DNA of 64,000 bases from Paenibacillus sp. V4I7 (GCF_030817275.1 NZ_JAUSZD010000002.1:1674001-1738000); one strand, 5' to 3'. Shown: positions 1 to 9,676, numbered from the stretch's first letter. The notes: a model not told the origin generated them from the sequence alone. Numbers and translations are program-made.

Positions 1-1968
1 GAGCTGCACTGGGGGACAACGAAGGATTTCATCGAAGCCGTTCGCAGTCAGAATCCTTCATTAGAAGTTATACATGGCGAGCTTCGTCATTTTGGCGCAG
101 ATTTGCCTCATGTATTGCCCGGTGTATTGTCTGCACGCCTATATTTGAAACGGCATAATTTCATCGGACAGCTGGCATTGGAACGCTATGCAGAACCTTT
201 CTCGGCGCTTGCCTGGCTAAGCGGCCGTAAGTACGAATCAACCCTGCTGTGGACCGCATGGGAACTGCTTGTCCAGAATCACCCGCACGACAGTATTTGT
301 GGATGCAGTATTGACGAAGTGCATCGTGAGATGCTGCCAAGGTTTGCGCAATCCAAGCAAATAGCTGACATTTTGACGGAGAAAAGCATCCAACACATCA
401 ACAATCAGATTGATACAAGCGATTTGGAAGATGGAGCTTTGGCGATTGTTGTTCATAATTCACTGAGCTGGACGCGTGACGACACGGCTGCTGTCTGGGC
501 GGATCGAAAGTTAATGGTTCATCCAAGAACCTATAGGCTGGAGGATTCGGAAGGAAATGAGGTTCCTTTTCAGGTGAAGGAAGTCAGCGGCATGAAGCCT
601 ATGACGGATAAACATTTTTATACAGAATTAAGTTTTCCAGCTGTAGACCTTCCCGGTTTTGGCTATAAGACCTATTCTTTGCGGAAAAGGGAAGCCGTTT
701 GCGACCCCAAACAGGTGTTTTTCAACGCACTGCTGCCATCTGCGAAGTTAAAGGGCAGTGAAGCCGTAACGGATTTGCACATCGGACCCAATATCTTGGA
801 GAATGCTTTACTACGCGTTGAAGTTAACCAGCAAAACGGTACGCTGCGCATTACCGACAAACAAAGCGGTCTTATCTATGAAGGTTTGGGCGCCTTTGAA
901 AGCGGAGGGGATGCTGGAGATACCTATAATTATGCAGCCCCATTAGTTGATCAAGTGCTCCGCACGACGGAAACTCCAGTTAGTGTACACGTTTCCGCAG
1001 CCGAGGTTGGTTATGCGAAAGGAACGCTTCAAGTGGATATCGATTGGTCCTTGCCGAAGAGACTTAGCGGTGACCGATTAAGCAGAGAGGCTGCTTACAC
1101 AGATTATCGGATTACGAATTATGTGACGCTTGCTGCAGGATCCGCAAGAGTGGATGTGCGCACGGCGTGGAACAATCAAGCGGAAGACCATCGACTACGG
1201 GTGTTGTTTCCACTTGGTGAGAAGTTCAAAGTCTCACACGCCGAAGGGCATTTCGATGTTGTGGAAAGAGAAGCATCTGTTAAAGATCACGGTAATGGAT
1301 GGCCAGAAACGTATGTACAGCAGAAGCCTCAACAAGGTTTTGTCAGTGTGAATGGCAGAGATAAAGGAATGACAGTTGCCAATAAAGGGCTGACTGAGTA
1401 TGACATGCTCGATGATGAGCAGGGTACACTAGCAATCACTTTGTTAAGGGCTGTAGGCTGGTTGTCTGGGGAAGATACGTTGATTCGGGTCGGCGGCGCT
1501 GGTCCTGAAACACCTGTACCCGATGCGCAGAGTCTTGGTTTCAATGAAACGGAGTATGCGATCTTCGTCCACCAAGATGATTGGCTAGAATCTAATATGT
1601 TTACAAGGGTTCATGAGTACTTAACAGCCAGCTATGGATCAATAACTGGGAAACATGCAGGTGTTTTGGCAAAGAAAGATGGTTGGCTGGAAATAGAGGG
1701 AAATCATACCCTCATGCTCAGCGCCTGCAAAAAAGCGGAGAAGTCCGATGCCCTTATATTGCGTTTCTGGAATACAGCTAAAAAAGCGACCTCAGCAAAA
1801 GTAAGAATGCAGATAAAGCCCGATCAGGTACGCTACGTGAAATTGAATGAGCAGCCAATGGATACGAAAGACCTCGTCATGGATGCCGATGGAGCATTCA
1901 CGGTTCATGCAAAAGGTGCCGAAATCATTACGCTCGAAATCAGCATTCAGTCTGTAAAAACCAAATAG
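1..1968 (+). CDS. GH38 alpha-mannosidase (MngB-like), 5' end cut by window
   Basis: The frame is open from base 1, so only the C-terminal part (about 655 residues) is visible and the start lies outside. Around residue 96 is the run HDSICGCSIDEVHREM, which is where GH38 enzymes of the mannosylglycerate hydrolase (MngB) branch carry the metal-binding His-Asp of the catalytic domain; the two full-length GH38 proteins further on have FHDILAGTS at the same place, so this is a different subfamily. The rest is the helical linker and beta-sandwich region normal for GH38. Predicted role: hydrolysis of alpha-mannosides, probably in the cytoplasm, on an imported or phosphorylated substrate. An aldolase gene follows after 19 bases, preceded by an AAAAGGAGAG ribosome binding site, so the two are probably co-transcribed. 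The family is clear; the exact substrate is not. Confidence 0.88.
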   Translation, partial: ELHWGTTKDFIEAVRSQNPSLEVIHGELRHFGADLPHVLPGVLSARLYLKRHNFIGQLALERYAEPFSALAWLSGRKYESTLLWTAWELLVQNHPHDSICGCSIDEVHREMLPRFAQSKQIADILTEKSIQHINNQIDTSDLEDGALAIVVHNSLSWTRDDTAAVWADRKLMVHPRTYRLEDSEGNEVPFQVKEVSGMKPMTDKHFYTELSFPAVDLPGFGYKTYSLRKREAVCDPKQVFFNALLPSAKLKGSEAVTDLHIGPNILENALLRVEVNQQNGTLRITDKQSGLIYEGLGAFESGGDAGDTYNYAAPLVDQVLRTTETPVSVHVSAAEVGYAKGTLQVDIDWSLPKRLSGDRLSREAAYTDYRITNYVTLAAGSARVDVRTAWNNQAEDHRLRVLFPLGEKFKVSHAEGHFDVVEREASVKDHGNGWPETYVQQKPQQGFVSVNGRDKGMTVANKGLTEYDMLDDEQGTLAITLLRAVGWLSGEDTLIRVGGAGPETPVPDAQSLGFNETEYAIFVHQDDWLESNMFTRVHEYLTASYGSITGKHAGVLAKKDGWLEIEGNHTLMLSACKKAEKSDALILRFWNTAKKATSAKVRMQIKPDQVRYVKLNEQPMDTKDLVMDADGAFTVHAKGAEIITLEISIQSVKTK

Positions 1969-1987
1969 ATAAAAAGGAGAGATTATC

Positions 1988-2905
1988 ATGAATACTGAAT
2001 TAAGACCCAAAAACGTCATTACGCTCAAACAAGCCTTAGAGGTAGCCGAAAAATACGGGTTCGCTATAGGCTCGTTTTCCCCTCGATATACACCAATGAT
2101 TACGCCCGTTTTGAGGGCTGCCGAGAAGATGAAATCTCCGGCCATTGTTCAGATATCTCATAAAGAACTAATCCGATATGGAATTACACCTAAGGAATTC
2201 GCCGATGAATTTTATGAAAAAGTGGTGTCAGAAGGAATAACCGTGCCCCTAGTCCTGCATCTTGACCATACCAAGGAATTGGAAACCATCGCTCTTGCGA
2301 TTGACGCCGGCTTCACCTCGGTCATGATTGATGCGTCCGAGAAAAATTTAGAGGACAATATTAGCACCTCCAAAGAGGTCGCAGATTATGCCCATGCGAA
2401 GGGTGTTTCCGTTGAAGCAGAGCTTGGCATGATCGGAACGACGGATTTCGTGGAAACAGATAAAGATGAGGAGCTGTACACCGATCCTCAGGAAGCGAAA
2501 CGATTTGTTAATGAAACGAATATCGATGCATTGGCGGTTTCCTGCGGGACAGCCCATGGCGTTTATATGGTTAGACAGCCTAAAATCGATGTCGCTCGAT
2601 TGCAAGAAATTCGTTCATTAACCCCTGTACATCTTGTTCTGCATGGCGGTTCAGGCGTACCTGCCGAAATGATGGAAGGTGCCATTCGCCTTCCAAGCGG
2701 CGGTGTGAGTAAAGTGAATATCGCAACAGACTTGGAGCTTTCTTTCTTAGGTGCATTAGAACGCGAAGAGAGACTGACGAATGAAGAATGCAAAGCATTG
2801 GAACCTTCTCTATTGGAAAAGGGGAGAGCCGCTGTTGAAAACACGGTCATCGATAAAATGATTCATTTCTTAGGAAGCAAAGCGCAGGCAGATCATTTTG
2901 CTTAA
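1988..2905 (+). CDS. Class II (zinc) ketose-bisphosphate aldolase family protein, copy 1
   Basis: A 305-residue TIM-barrel protein of the class II fructose/tagatose-bisphosphate aldolase family. Visible family signatures are HLDHT at residues 91-95 (Asp93 as catalytic base, His94 as zinc ligand), GTAHGVY with His190, LHGGSG with His219 and KVNIATDLE in the phosphate-binding region. The family cleaves ketose 1,6-bisphosphates or related phosphosugars to two triose-type products; the exact substrate cannot be read from sequence. Residues around VEAELGMIGTTDF differ from the usual ELG.(I/G)GG.ED loop of fructose-bisphosphate aldolases, which suggests a non-glycolytic substrate. A close paralogue at 18081 also sits directly in front of a GH38 gene. 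The start ATG has AAAAGGAGAG about 7 bases upstream. Confidence 0.85.
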   Translation: MNTELRPKNVITLKQALEVAEKYGFAIGSFSPRYTPMITPVLRAAEKMKSPAIVQISHKELIRYGITPKEFADEFYEKVVSEGITVPLVLHLDHTKELETIALAIDAGFTSVMIDASEKNLEDNISTSKEVADYAHAKGVSVEAELGMIGTTDFVETDKDEELYTDPQEAKRFVNETNIDALAVSCGTAHGVYMVRQPKIDVARLQEIRSLTPVHLVLHGGSGVPAEMMEGAIRLPSGGVSKVNIATDLELSFLGALEREERLTNEECKALEPSLLEKGRAAVENTVIDKMIHFLGSKAQADHFA

Positions 2906-3005
2906 AGTGATAATGGGATAAATGACTGGGGAATGGGAGCTTATATGGAAAAAAAGGTGATTTGGAGCATCGGATCGCAGACCCCGATGAGGGTTATAGG
3001 CTGCA

Positions 3006-3209
3006 GGTTACCATGCTAAAGTCGGATCAGATATTGAAGCTTGGAGACATTCATTGGATAAGCTGTTGACCTATGATATTGACTTGATGACCTTCGGTCA
3101 TTTGCCTCCGACGTTGGTCTACGATGCCAAAACGAAAGTAGTTGAGGCACGGAAACAGTTAGGTGTTTATTTTAACCCATGGTTCAAGCCCATGCATGAG
3201 ACTTTCTAG
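3006..3209 (+). pseudogene. Decayed fragment, probably C-terminus of an MBL-fold hydrolase
   Basis: The 357-base gap between the aldolase and the next GH38 has no intact gene. One frame from about 3006 to the stop at 3207 reads as a protein C-terminus, with DLMTFGHLPPTLVYDA and then QLGVYFNPWFKPMHE. The buried GH.P motif and an aromatic tail of this sort are typical of single-domain metallo-beta-lactamase-fold hydrolases. Upstream of 3006 this frame is closed by stops and no start or N-terminal HxHxDH motif is found, so it is a remnant. A short open run 2945-3019 lies in another frame and is not recognisable. The family call is a judgement by eye. No terminator is evident, and the following mannosidase has its own ribosome binding site (GGTAGGGG). 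Confidence 0.5.
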
Positions 3210-3262
3210 TATTAAATTCACTTTATTACATTGCTAATTATCAAATAAAGGTAGGGGAAATT

Positions 3263-5698
3263 ATGAAACAGAAGAAACTTTACATGATCGGGAATGCTCA
3301 TCTGGATCCAGTTTGGCTTTGGCAGTGGCAGGAAGGCTTTCAAGAAACGAAAGCAACCTTCCGGTCAGCACTCGATCGCATGAAGGAATATGATGATTTT
3401 ATTTTCACCTCGAGCTCCGCTGCAAACTATGAATGGGTTGAAAATAACGACAAAAAAATGTTTGAAGAAATTAAGGAACGCGTACGTGAGGGCCGTTGGC
3501 AAATCGTTGGCGGATGGTGGATACAACCGGATTGCAACATTCCCGGCGGGGAATCGTTTGTCCGTCAAGGCTTATATGGCCAGCGTTATTTCAAGGAGAA
3601 ATTAGGCGTCACAGCGAAGGTGGGTTATAACGTCGATAGCTTTGGACATCACGGCATGCTGCCGCAAATATTGCTCAAAAGCGGTATGCCTTATTATATT
3701 TTTATGCGTCCTATGCCTAATGAGAAAGGCTTGCCTGGTCGTCTATTTCACTGGGAATCGGATGATGGCAGCCGCGTGCTGACCTACCGGATACCATTTG
3801 AGTACTGCACATGGGGCAAGGACCTCGAGAAGCATGTTCGCCGTTGTATGGAAGAGCTGAAGGATCCCTTTGGCAACTTGATGGTTTTCTACGGGGTTGG
3901 TAACCACGGGGGAGGCCCAACGAAAGAAAATATCGACAGCATCAAACGGATGAATGGGCTGCCTGAATTTCCGACAATGGAGATGGCTGCACCGAATGAA
4001 TTTTTCGCTGATATGGAAGCCATGCAGCTGCCAATTCCAGTTGTCCACGACGATCTTCAGCACCATGCCAGTGGTTGTTATGCGGTTCATTCGGGGATTA
4101 AGCATTGGAATCGTCAAGCTGAGAATAAACTCATCGCTGCTGAAAAATGGTCCTCATGGGCTGAATTAAGAACAGGGCAAGCCTATCCAACAGATTTTCA
4201 TCGTGCATGGAAAAATGTGTTGTTTAACCAATTCCATGATATCCTTGCCGGAACTAGTCTTGAATCGGCATATGAGGATGCACGCAATATGCACGGTGAA
4301 GCGATGACGATTGCAGAGCGTGGCCTGAACTATGCGATACAATCCATTTCTTGGCATATCGGCATTGAACAGGAAGATGGCATGAAGCCAATCGTTGTAT
4401 TTAATCCTCATTCTTGGGAAAGCACCGTTAATATCGAGTTAGAAATTGGCGGCATCAAGGATACGACGATACTGGTAGATGAGAACGGCAAGCAGGTTCA
4501 CTTCCAATTGGTGCAATCTCAGGCAACGGCTGGCGGCAGATACCGTCTTAGCTTTATTGCCCAGCTGCCGTCCATGGGGTACCGGGTGTATAAGGTGCTA
4601 ACAGCTTCACAGGAACCCAAATTGGTATCACAACCGATTAAAGCGAATGATTATGCGTTGGAAAATGATAGATTCCGCCTGGAATTTGATCCGAAGACAG
4701 GCTTCATTTCCAGCTTATTTGATAAAAAAGTAAATGTTGAAGTTTTCCGCGGACCCGCGGCGAGACCCGACGTTATTGAAGATAAGTCAGATACTTGGAG
4801 TCATAATGTTTTTCATTTCAACAATAAGGTTGGCGAATTTATAGCAACAAGCGTTCAACGCGTCGAGCATGGCCCGGTTAAATCAGTCATCAGAGTCACA
4901 AGCGAATATGGCAGCTCCAAGATCGTGCAGGATTTCACCTTGTATAAACAATTGGACTATATCGATGTCAAAGTGACAGTGGATTGGCGTGAACAGTTTA
5001 AAATGTTGAAATTGGTATTCCCAATTAATTTGGTATTTACGAAACAGACGTATGAGATCCCATACGGCTTCAAGGAACGGGAGCATAATGGGGAAGAAGA
5101 GCCAGGTCAAAGCTGGGTAGATTATGGCGGCATTTTGCGTGACATTGGAGAGCACGGAGGAACTTCCTATGGTGTTTCCCTGATGAATGATGCGAAATAC
5201 AGCTACAGCATTATGAATAAAGAGCTGGCGATGACGGTGATACGCAGCCCGATTTATGCCCATCATGATCCTGTAGTTCCAGAGCCTAAGGGGCACTATT
5301 CCTTTATCGATCAAGGCATTCAGACGTTTAATTACAGACTGCAGCCGCATCAAGGCAGCTGGGAGCAGGCTGGAACGGTTAAGCATGCACTGGAGTTAAA
5401 TCAGCGTCCGATTACGATTATCGAATCTTACCATGAGGGAGAGCTTCCACAGAAGGATTCCTATTTGACGGTAGATAAGGACAACATCATCGTCAGTGTA
5501 GTGAAAAAAGCCGAAGAAGGCAGCGATCTGATTATTCGCGCTTATGAGACAACGCGAGAAACGACCGAAGCGACCATTCGATTACCTCACTTGAATCGTG
5601 AAATTACAGCCAAATTCGGTCCTTGTGAAATTAAAACCTTCCGTGTTCCTTCTGATCCGAGCCTCTCGGTGACAGAGACGGATCTAATCGAGTGGTAA
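3263..5698 (+). CDS. GH38 alpha-mannosidase, copy 1
   Basis: An 811-residue glycoside hydrolase family 38 enzyme. The N-terminus begins directly with the catalytic (beta/alpha)7 fold: NAHLDPVW gives zinc ligands His13 and Asp15, YNVDSFGHHG gives the nucleophile and zinc ligand Asp125, and NQFHDILAGTS gives the fourth ligand His325. The middle three-helix bundle and C-terminal beta domains (about 380-811) are complete. There is no signal peptide, so it should act in the cytoplasm on imported alpha-mannosyl oligosaccharides. It lies 13 bases ahead of a GH2 beta-mannosidase gene, which suggests stepwise removal of alpha- and then beta-linked mannose. A paralogue of nearly the same length lies at 19019, and both follow a class II aldolase gene. 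Confidence 0.92.
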   Translation: MKQKKLYMIGNAHLDPVWLWQWQEGFQETKATFRSALDRMKEYDDFIFTSSSAANYEWVENNDKKMFEEIKERVREGRWQIVGGWWIQPDCNIPGGESFVRQGLYGQRYFKEKLGVTAKVGYNVDSFGHHGMLPQILLKSGMPYYIFMRPMPNEKGLPGRLFHWESDDGSRVLTYRIPFEYCTWGKDLEKHVRRCMEELKDPFGNLMVFYGVGNHGGGPTKENIDSIKRMNGLPEFPTMEMAAPNEFFADMEAMQLPIPVVHDDLQHHASGCYAVHSGIKHWNRQAENKLIAAEKWSSWAELRTGQAYPTDFHRAWKNVLFNQFHDILAGTSLESAYEDARNMHGEAMTIAERGLNYAIQSISWHIGIEQEDGMKPIVVFNPHSWESTVNIELEIGGIKDTTILVDENGKQVHFQLVQSQATAGGRYRLSFIAQLPSMGYRVYKVLTASQEPKLVSQPIKANDYALENDRFRLEFDPKTGFISSLFDKKVNVEVFRGPAARPDVIEDKSDTWSHNVFHFNNKVGEFIATSVQRVEHGPVKSVIRVTSEYGSSKIVQDFTLYKQLDYIDVKVTVDWREQFKMLKLVFPINLVFTKQTYEIPYGFKEREHNGEEEPGQSWVDYGGILRDIGEHGGTSYGVSLMNDAKYSYSIMNKELAMTVIRSPIYAHHDPVVPEPKGHYSFIDQGIQTFNYRLQPHQGSWEQAGTVKHALELNQRPITIIESYHEGELPQKDSYLTVDKDNIIVSVVKKAEEGSDLIIRAYETTRETTEATIRLPHLNREITAKFGPCEIKTFRVPSDPSLSVTETDLIEW

Positions 5699-5711
5699 GG
5701 CGGTGTCAGAG

Positions 5712-8303
5712 ATGGCAATAAAGCAAATTAGTTTGAACGGAAGCGATTGGCTCTTCAAAGACTTCTTGGGTGAGGACTGGATATGGCGACATGCAGAAAA
5801 ACCAGACTCCAAAGATAGTCGTTGGTGGAGGAAAGGAACGGTTCCTGGAACCGTTCTCTATGACCTTTGGCAAAATGGTGAGGTTTCGGACCCCTACTTT
5901 GAGCGTAATAGTCTTTTGGCGGAATGGGTGCCTGAACGAACGTGGATTTATAAAAAATCGTTCGACATCGATGCTTCCATGTTGGGTCAACGTGTCCAGC
6001 TTCATTTTAAGGGTGTTGATTTTGAGGCGCAGTTTTTTCTGAATGGTGCCAAAATTGGTCATCACAAAGGCATGTTTACGGCAGCCGTATTTGATGTCAC
6101 GGATATCCTTCATTATGGCGGGTCGAATCTATTGTCTGTTGTCATTGAAAAAGCACCGGACGAACAGCCGCAGGTTAGCAAAACAAGCTACGTTCGCGAA
6201 CATAAAAGCCGGATGACGTATTGGTGGGATTTCTGCCCGCGGATGATACATCAAGGGATATGGGACGATGTGTATTTGGATGTCACGGGTCCGATTCGTA
6301 TCGAGGATATTTATGTGAGGTCAACGCTTTCCAATGATTTTGGGCTAGCTAATCTTACGATAGATTCGACGATTTCCTCTGGGAAACAAGCGGAAGTACG
6401 TGTGGAGACCTGCATTTTTTCAGGTGATGAGCAAGTAAGTTCTGTCGTATCTGTTCACCTCGTTAATGAGGGGGAAACCAAGCTTAGCTCGATTGTTGAG
6501 CTTAACCATCCGCGTCTATGGGAGCCGAACGGTTCGGGCGAAGCCCATTTGTATCAAGTCCGGATTAACGTGTTTGAAAAGATAAATGAGCCAGAGCGGC
6601 GTGCCGACAGCCAGCTTAGTTCAGTTAAAGAAACAACCTTCGGCATTCGAACAGTTGCCTGGCATCGGAATGAAACACCTGATCAAACGGCAAGGCCTTA
6701 TGTGCTAGTGGTCAATGAGCATAAAACGTACATCAAAGGTTGGAACTGGGTACCTATGGATGTCATGTATGGTAGAGAGCAGCCGGCTAAGCTAGAAAGA
6801 CTGTTAACGCTAGCCAAACAAGCAGGAGTTAATATGCTGCGAGTATGGGGTGGTGGGCTGATTGAGAAGGATGCCTTCTATGAGCTGTGCAATCGTTATG
6901 GCATCATGGTTTGGCAGGAATTCATCCAATCCAGCTCTGGGATTGCGAACAAACCGAGTGAAGATGAGGCTTTTATCACGATGATGGTGCAGGAAGCTGA
7001 ACAAATCATTCCGAGAAAGAGAAATCATCCTTCTCTTGTTCTGTGGTGTGGAGGTAACGAGCTGCAGGATAGCGATGATCGGCCTCTTGACGATACGGAG
7101 CCCGTATTGGAAGCCCTTAAACAAGTGGTTGAAACTTTGCATCCAGATGCGCTTTGGCTGCCGACATCGCCTACCGGTCGATGCTTCTCAAATACGCTGG
7201 ACAACATTGAGCAGGATCCTACTGGGCAGCATGACGTGCATGGCCCTTGGGAGTTTCAGGGGTTGTCGCAGCAATATGAGCTCTATAACAAAGGAACCTC
7301 GCTGCTTCATAGTGAGTTCGGCGTAGAGGGAATGACGCATTTAAAGACGCTGAACTATACGATTTCGGAGTCCAACCAGTGGCCAGCAACCCGGGATAAT
7401 CCTATTTATTTTCACCGAGGTTCTTGGTGGATTAATGAACCTATGATCCAGTCCTCCTTCGGTAATGAGCTTCATCATCCAGAGGCGCTGATACGCGCAA
7501 GTCAGTTTCTACAAGCAGAGGGACTAAGGTATGCGGTAGAATCTAATCTTCGACGGATGTGGCAAAATAGCGGAACACTCCCATGGCAGTTTAATGAGCC
7601 ATTCCCGAATGCTTATTGTACTTCCGCGCTTGATTACTTTACGAACCCTAAGCCGATTTACTACGCGATGGCTAAAGCCTATCAAACTATACAAGTTTCA
7701 GCCAGCTTTGCTACGATTGCATGGGAAGGTCGGGAAACTTTTAAAGCGGATGTATGGGGTGTTCAGACAGATAGGATCGAACTGGGAGAGTTAACCTCGC
7801 AATGGCGTTTAGTTGGAGCAAGCGGACACCTATATGCCGAAGCCGAGTGGCAAGGGAAAGTAGTGCCCAATGCGGCAATTCGACTTGGGACGTTTGAACT
7901 GCCTCTCCAGCAGCTGCAAGAGGATGTGTTCTTCTTCCGCATCAATCTAGTAAACGCCGCGAAGGAAGTTATTAGCAGTAATTGCTATCCTTTTAGCGTT
8001 AAAGCTAATTTGGTACCGATGTTAGTACTACCCCAAACTAGCCTACAGGTGGAGAAGACTCTTACGGAAAAAGGGGGAGTCTGGCAGCTTCAAGTTACGA
8101 ATGTTGGCACACATGCTGCTTTTATTGTTCATCTGGAGGATGCTCGTTCGGTAACGGCAGAAGACTATGTTTATTATTCGGATAATGATTTCTCCTTATT
8201 CCCAGGCGAAAGTAAGACAATTAACGTCAGGTGGAGCTCCATTCCTGAAGCTGACAGGAAACTGAACGTATCTGCTTGGAACAGCCCGGTTCAGCACATT
8301 TGA
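5712..8303 (+). CDS. GH2 beta-mannosidase
   Basis: About 863 residues. Domains in order: jelly-roll sugar-binding domain (to about 200), immunoglobulin-like domain (about 200-325), TIM barrel (about 330-660) and C-terminal beta domains. The acid/base is the Glu in WCGGNELQ (about residue 450) and the nucleophile is the Glu in LHSEFG (about residue 535), both normal for GH2 beta-mannosidases. The frame can also start at GTG 5703, but AAGGCGG at 5697-5703 is 8 bases from ATG 5712, so I take the ATG. No signal peptide is seen, so it is predicted cytoplasmic. It should remove beta-linked mannose from the non-reducing end after the GH38 enzymes act. It is the last gene of the first transcript, with a DeoR regulator starting 186 bases downstream from its own promoter. 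Confidence 0.9.
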   Translation: MAIKQISLNGSDWLFKDFLGEDWIWRHAEKPDSKDSRWWRKGTVPGTVLYDLWQNGEVSDPYFERNSLLAEWVPERTWIYKKSFDIDASMLGQRVQLHFKGVDFEAQFFLNGAKIGHHKGMFTAAVFDVTDILHYGGSNLLSVVIEKAPDEQPQVSKTSYVREHKSRMTYWWDFCPRMIHQGIWDDVYLDVTGPIRIEDIYVRSTLSNDFGLANLTIDSTISSGKQAEVRVETCIFSGDEQVSSVVSVHLVNEGETKLSSIVELNHPRLWEPNGSGEAHLYQVRINVFEKINEPERRADSQLSSVKETTFGIRTVAWHRNETPDQTARPYVLVVNEHKTYIKGWNWVPMDVMYGREQPAKLERLLTLAKQAGVNMLRVWGGGLIEKDAFYELCNRYGIMVWQEFIQSSSGIANKPSEDEAFITMMVQEAEQIIPRKRNHPSLVLWCGGNELQDSDDRPLDDTEPVLEALKQVVETLHPDALWLPTSPTGRCFSNTLDNIEQDPTGQHDVHGPWEFQGLSQQYELYNKGTSLLHSEFGVEGMTHLKTLNYTISESNQWPATRDNPIYFHRGSWWINEPMIQSSFGNELHHPEALIRASQFLQAEGLRYAVESNLRRMWQNSGTLPWQFNEPFPNAYCTSALDYFTNPKPIYYAMAKAYQTIQVSASFATIAWEGRETFKADVWGVQTDRIELGELTSQWRLVGASGHLYAEAEWQGKVVPNAAIRLGTFELPLQQLQEDVFFFRINLVNAAKEVISSNCYPFSVKANLVPMLVLPQTSLQVEKTLTEKGGVWQLQVTNVGTHAAFIVHLEDARSVTAEDYVYYSDNDFSLFPGESKTINVRWSSIPEADRKLNVSAWNSPVQHI

Positions 8304-8357
8304 TGATCGTTAGGACTTAATAGCCTCTTTTAAAGGGGGATTTTACGGGAAACTCTC

Positions 8358-8386
8358 TTGACAACCCTACTAAGAAAAGCGATATT
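8358..8386 (+). promoter_or_regulatory. Predicted sigma-A promoter of the DeoR gene
   Basis: TTGACA at 8358-8363 is followed after exactly 17 bases by GATATT at 8381-8386, a perfect -35 and a 4/6 -10. It lies about 100 bases ahead of the DeoR start, leaving a leader with a small hairpin-prone stretch around 8410-8445. Confidence 0.55.
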
Positions 8387-8489
8387 AGAATTTGCATATC
8401 TTCATTGAGAAATCCCCAATCAGAAATCCCTTTCTGATTCGGAAACTAATAGTGTAAAGGTATTCGAGGATTAGAGGGGGATAAAAATT

Positions 8490-9296
8490 ATGATTGCCAT
8501 ACATCGCAGAACCAAAATAAAAGAAATTCTCTTCCAAGAACGCAGTGTTAAAGTAGCTGATTTGGTGAAGGAATTCAATGTCTCCGAAGAAACCATTCGT
8601 CGCGATCTGAACCAATTGGAGCAGGAAGGCATCATTCAAAAAAATTATGGCGGCGCCATTTTAATGGAAGAATTACAAAATAATTCACAAATTATTCCTC
8701 CAGTTGAGCAGCGGAGATTCCAATTTTACGAGGAGAAAGATGCGATCGGGAAAATGGCCGCTTCGCTGGTGGAAGGCAATCAAATCGTCATATTAGACGC
8801 TGGTTCAACAACCTGGTGTGTGGCTCGTCACCTACGAAATGTGCCAAAGCTAATGGTGGTTACGAACGGGACAGATGTAGCGGAGGAAAGCAGTCAAAAT
8901 GAAGATGCTTCAGTCTTTGTAATTGGCGGGAAGCTAATTAAGAAATCAATGAGTCTTGTAGGTCCCCAAGCGGAACTAGAGCTGCAAAAATATAATGCCG
9001 ATTTCTCCTTTTTAGGCGCTTCTGGGATAACCATGCGTAAAGGATTTACAAGCTCTGATCTCTATGAAGCTGAAGTAAAGCGAGCCATGATATCAGCAGG
9101 ACAAAAGATTGTCATTGTTGCGGATCACAGTAAATTCGAGCGGCAAGGTCTGGTCTCTTTTTCTAGCTTTCAAGATGTTGATATTCTGGTTACAAGTGAC
9201 TTAGTAGAACCGAGTATTCTTGATGAAATCCGCCAGTGCGGTGTGCAGGTGATTGTTTGTCCTGTGAAGGAATTGATCCTTTATGAAGACGAATGA
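8490..9296 (+). CDS. DeoR-family transcriptional regulator
   Basis: A 268-residue protein with an N-terminal DeoR-type winged helix (about residues 5-60; key part VADLVKEFNVSEETIRRDL) and a C-terminal phosphosugar-sensing domain with the family's ILDAGSTT, VVTNGTDVA and IGGKL motifs. DeoR proteins usually repress a sugar operon and are relieved by a phosphorylated intermediate. Its position right after the first glycosidase set points to control of that set. The start ATG has AGAGGGGG 9 bases upstream. A predicted terminator follows at 9323, so it forms a single-gene transcript, unless read-through from the GH2 gene occurs, since no clear terminator stands between them. Confidence 0.9.
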   Translation: MIAIHRRTKIKEILFQERSVKVADLVKEFNVSEETIRRDLNQLEQEGIIQKNYGGAILMEELQNNSQIIPPVEQRRFQFYEEKDAIGKMAASLVEGNQIVILDAGSTTWCVARHLRNVPKLMVVTNGTDVAEESSQNEDASVFVIGGKLIKKSMSLVGPQAELELQKYNADFSFLGASGITMRKGFTSSDLYEAEVKRAMISAGQKIVIVADHSKFERQGLVSFSSFQDVDILVTSDLVEPSILDEIRQCGVQVIVCPVKELILYEDE

Positions 9297-9322
9297 GAGT
9301 TAAAGCAACAGTGAAAAATAGT

Positions 9323-9372
9323 GGGTGGTCCGAAAGAAGCCTCTGTGGCATCTAGGACCCCTGCTTTTTTTG
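9323..9372 (+). terminator. Rho-independent terminator after the DeoR gene
   Basis: GGTCC (9327-9331) can pair with GGACC (9355-9359), extended by G-C pairs outside, and is followed by a run of seven T (9365-9371). The loop is long (about 23 bases), but CCTCTGTGGC in it may add inner structure. Confidence 0.5.
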
Positions 9373-9486
9373 CTACTAAAATGCGGATATTTGATGTATA
9401 ACATACAGCTTCTCAACTCAATTGTGTAGGTTTGATACAAATGAATCTGAACAACAACGGGGTTTGTTTATCTGTTAAATTAAGTA

Positions 9487-9515
9487 TTGACAATCTCATG
9501 TGTAAGCGATAACAT
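9487..9515 (+). promoter_or_regulatory. Predicted sigma-A promoter of the lacI-transporter operon
   Basis: TTGACA at 9487-9492, 17 bases, then TAACAT at 9510-9515. Expected transcription start is near 9522, giving a leader of about 215 bases that carries three operator copies. A cre-like site covers the spacer and the -10. Confidence 0.6.
9501..9514 (+). promoter_or_regulatory. CcpA cre site
   Basis: TGTAAGCGATAACA matches the consensus TGWNANCGNTNWCA at every fixed position. It overlaps the spacer and -10 of the predicted promoter, a position where bound CcpA would block RNA polymerase. This implies glucose-type catabolite repression of the importer and the genes behind it. Confidence 0.75.
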
Positions 9516-9544
9516 GTAAATATAGAAATCGCCATAATTGAAAG

Positions 9545-9558
9545 TGGGAACGATCCCA
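9545..9558. promoter_or_regulatory. LacI-family operator copy 1
   Basis: TGGGAACGATCCCA, a near-perfect palindrome with the central CG usual for LacI-family sites. It sits about 23 bases past the predicted transcription start, suited to blocking initiation or early elongation. Confidence 0.75.
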
Positions 9559-9607
9559 AACAAATGTGAAAAACGTAATAGGCAGGCTCCTTTTTTTGAA
9601 AACAAAA

Positions 9608-9621
9608 TGGGAACGTTCTCA
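9608..9621. promoter_or_regulatory. LacI-family operator copy 2
   Basis: TGGGAACGTTCTCA, 63 bases (six helical turns) after copy 1, with the same GGGAACG left half. Similar phasing would allow looping or cooperative binding by a tetramer or paired dimers. Confidence 0.7.
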
Positions 9622-9676
9622 AAAAGTGTGGCCTACCATCAAAGTAAGCAAAAAAACAATCTTTTATCCTTAAAAA

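Noticed and set aside
4883..5386. 167-codon minus-strand open frame
   Set aside because: Lies wholly inside the GH38 gene, shows no ribosome binding site or known domain, and its length is explained by the codon pattern of the real gene.
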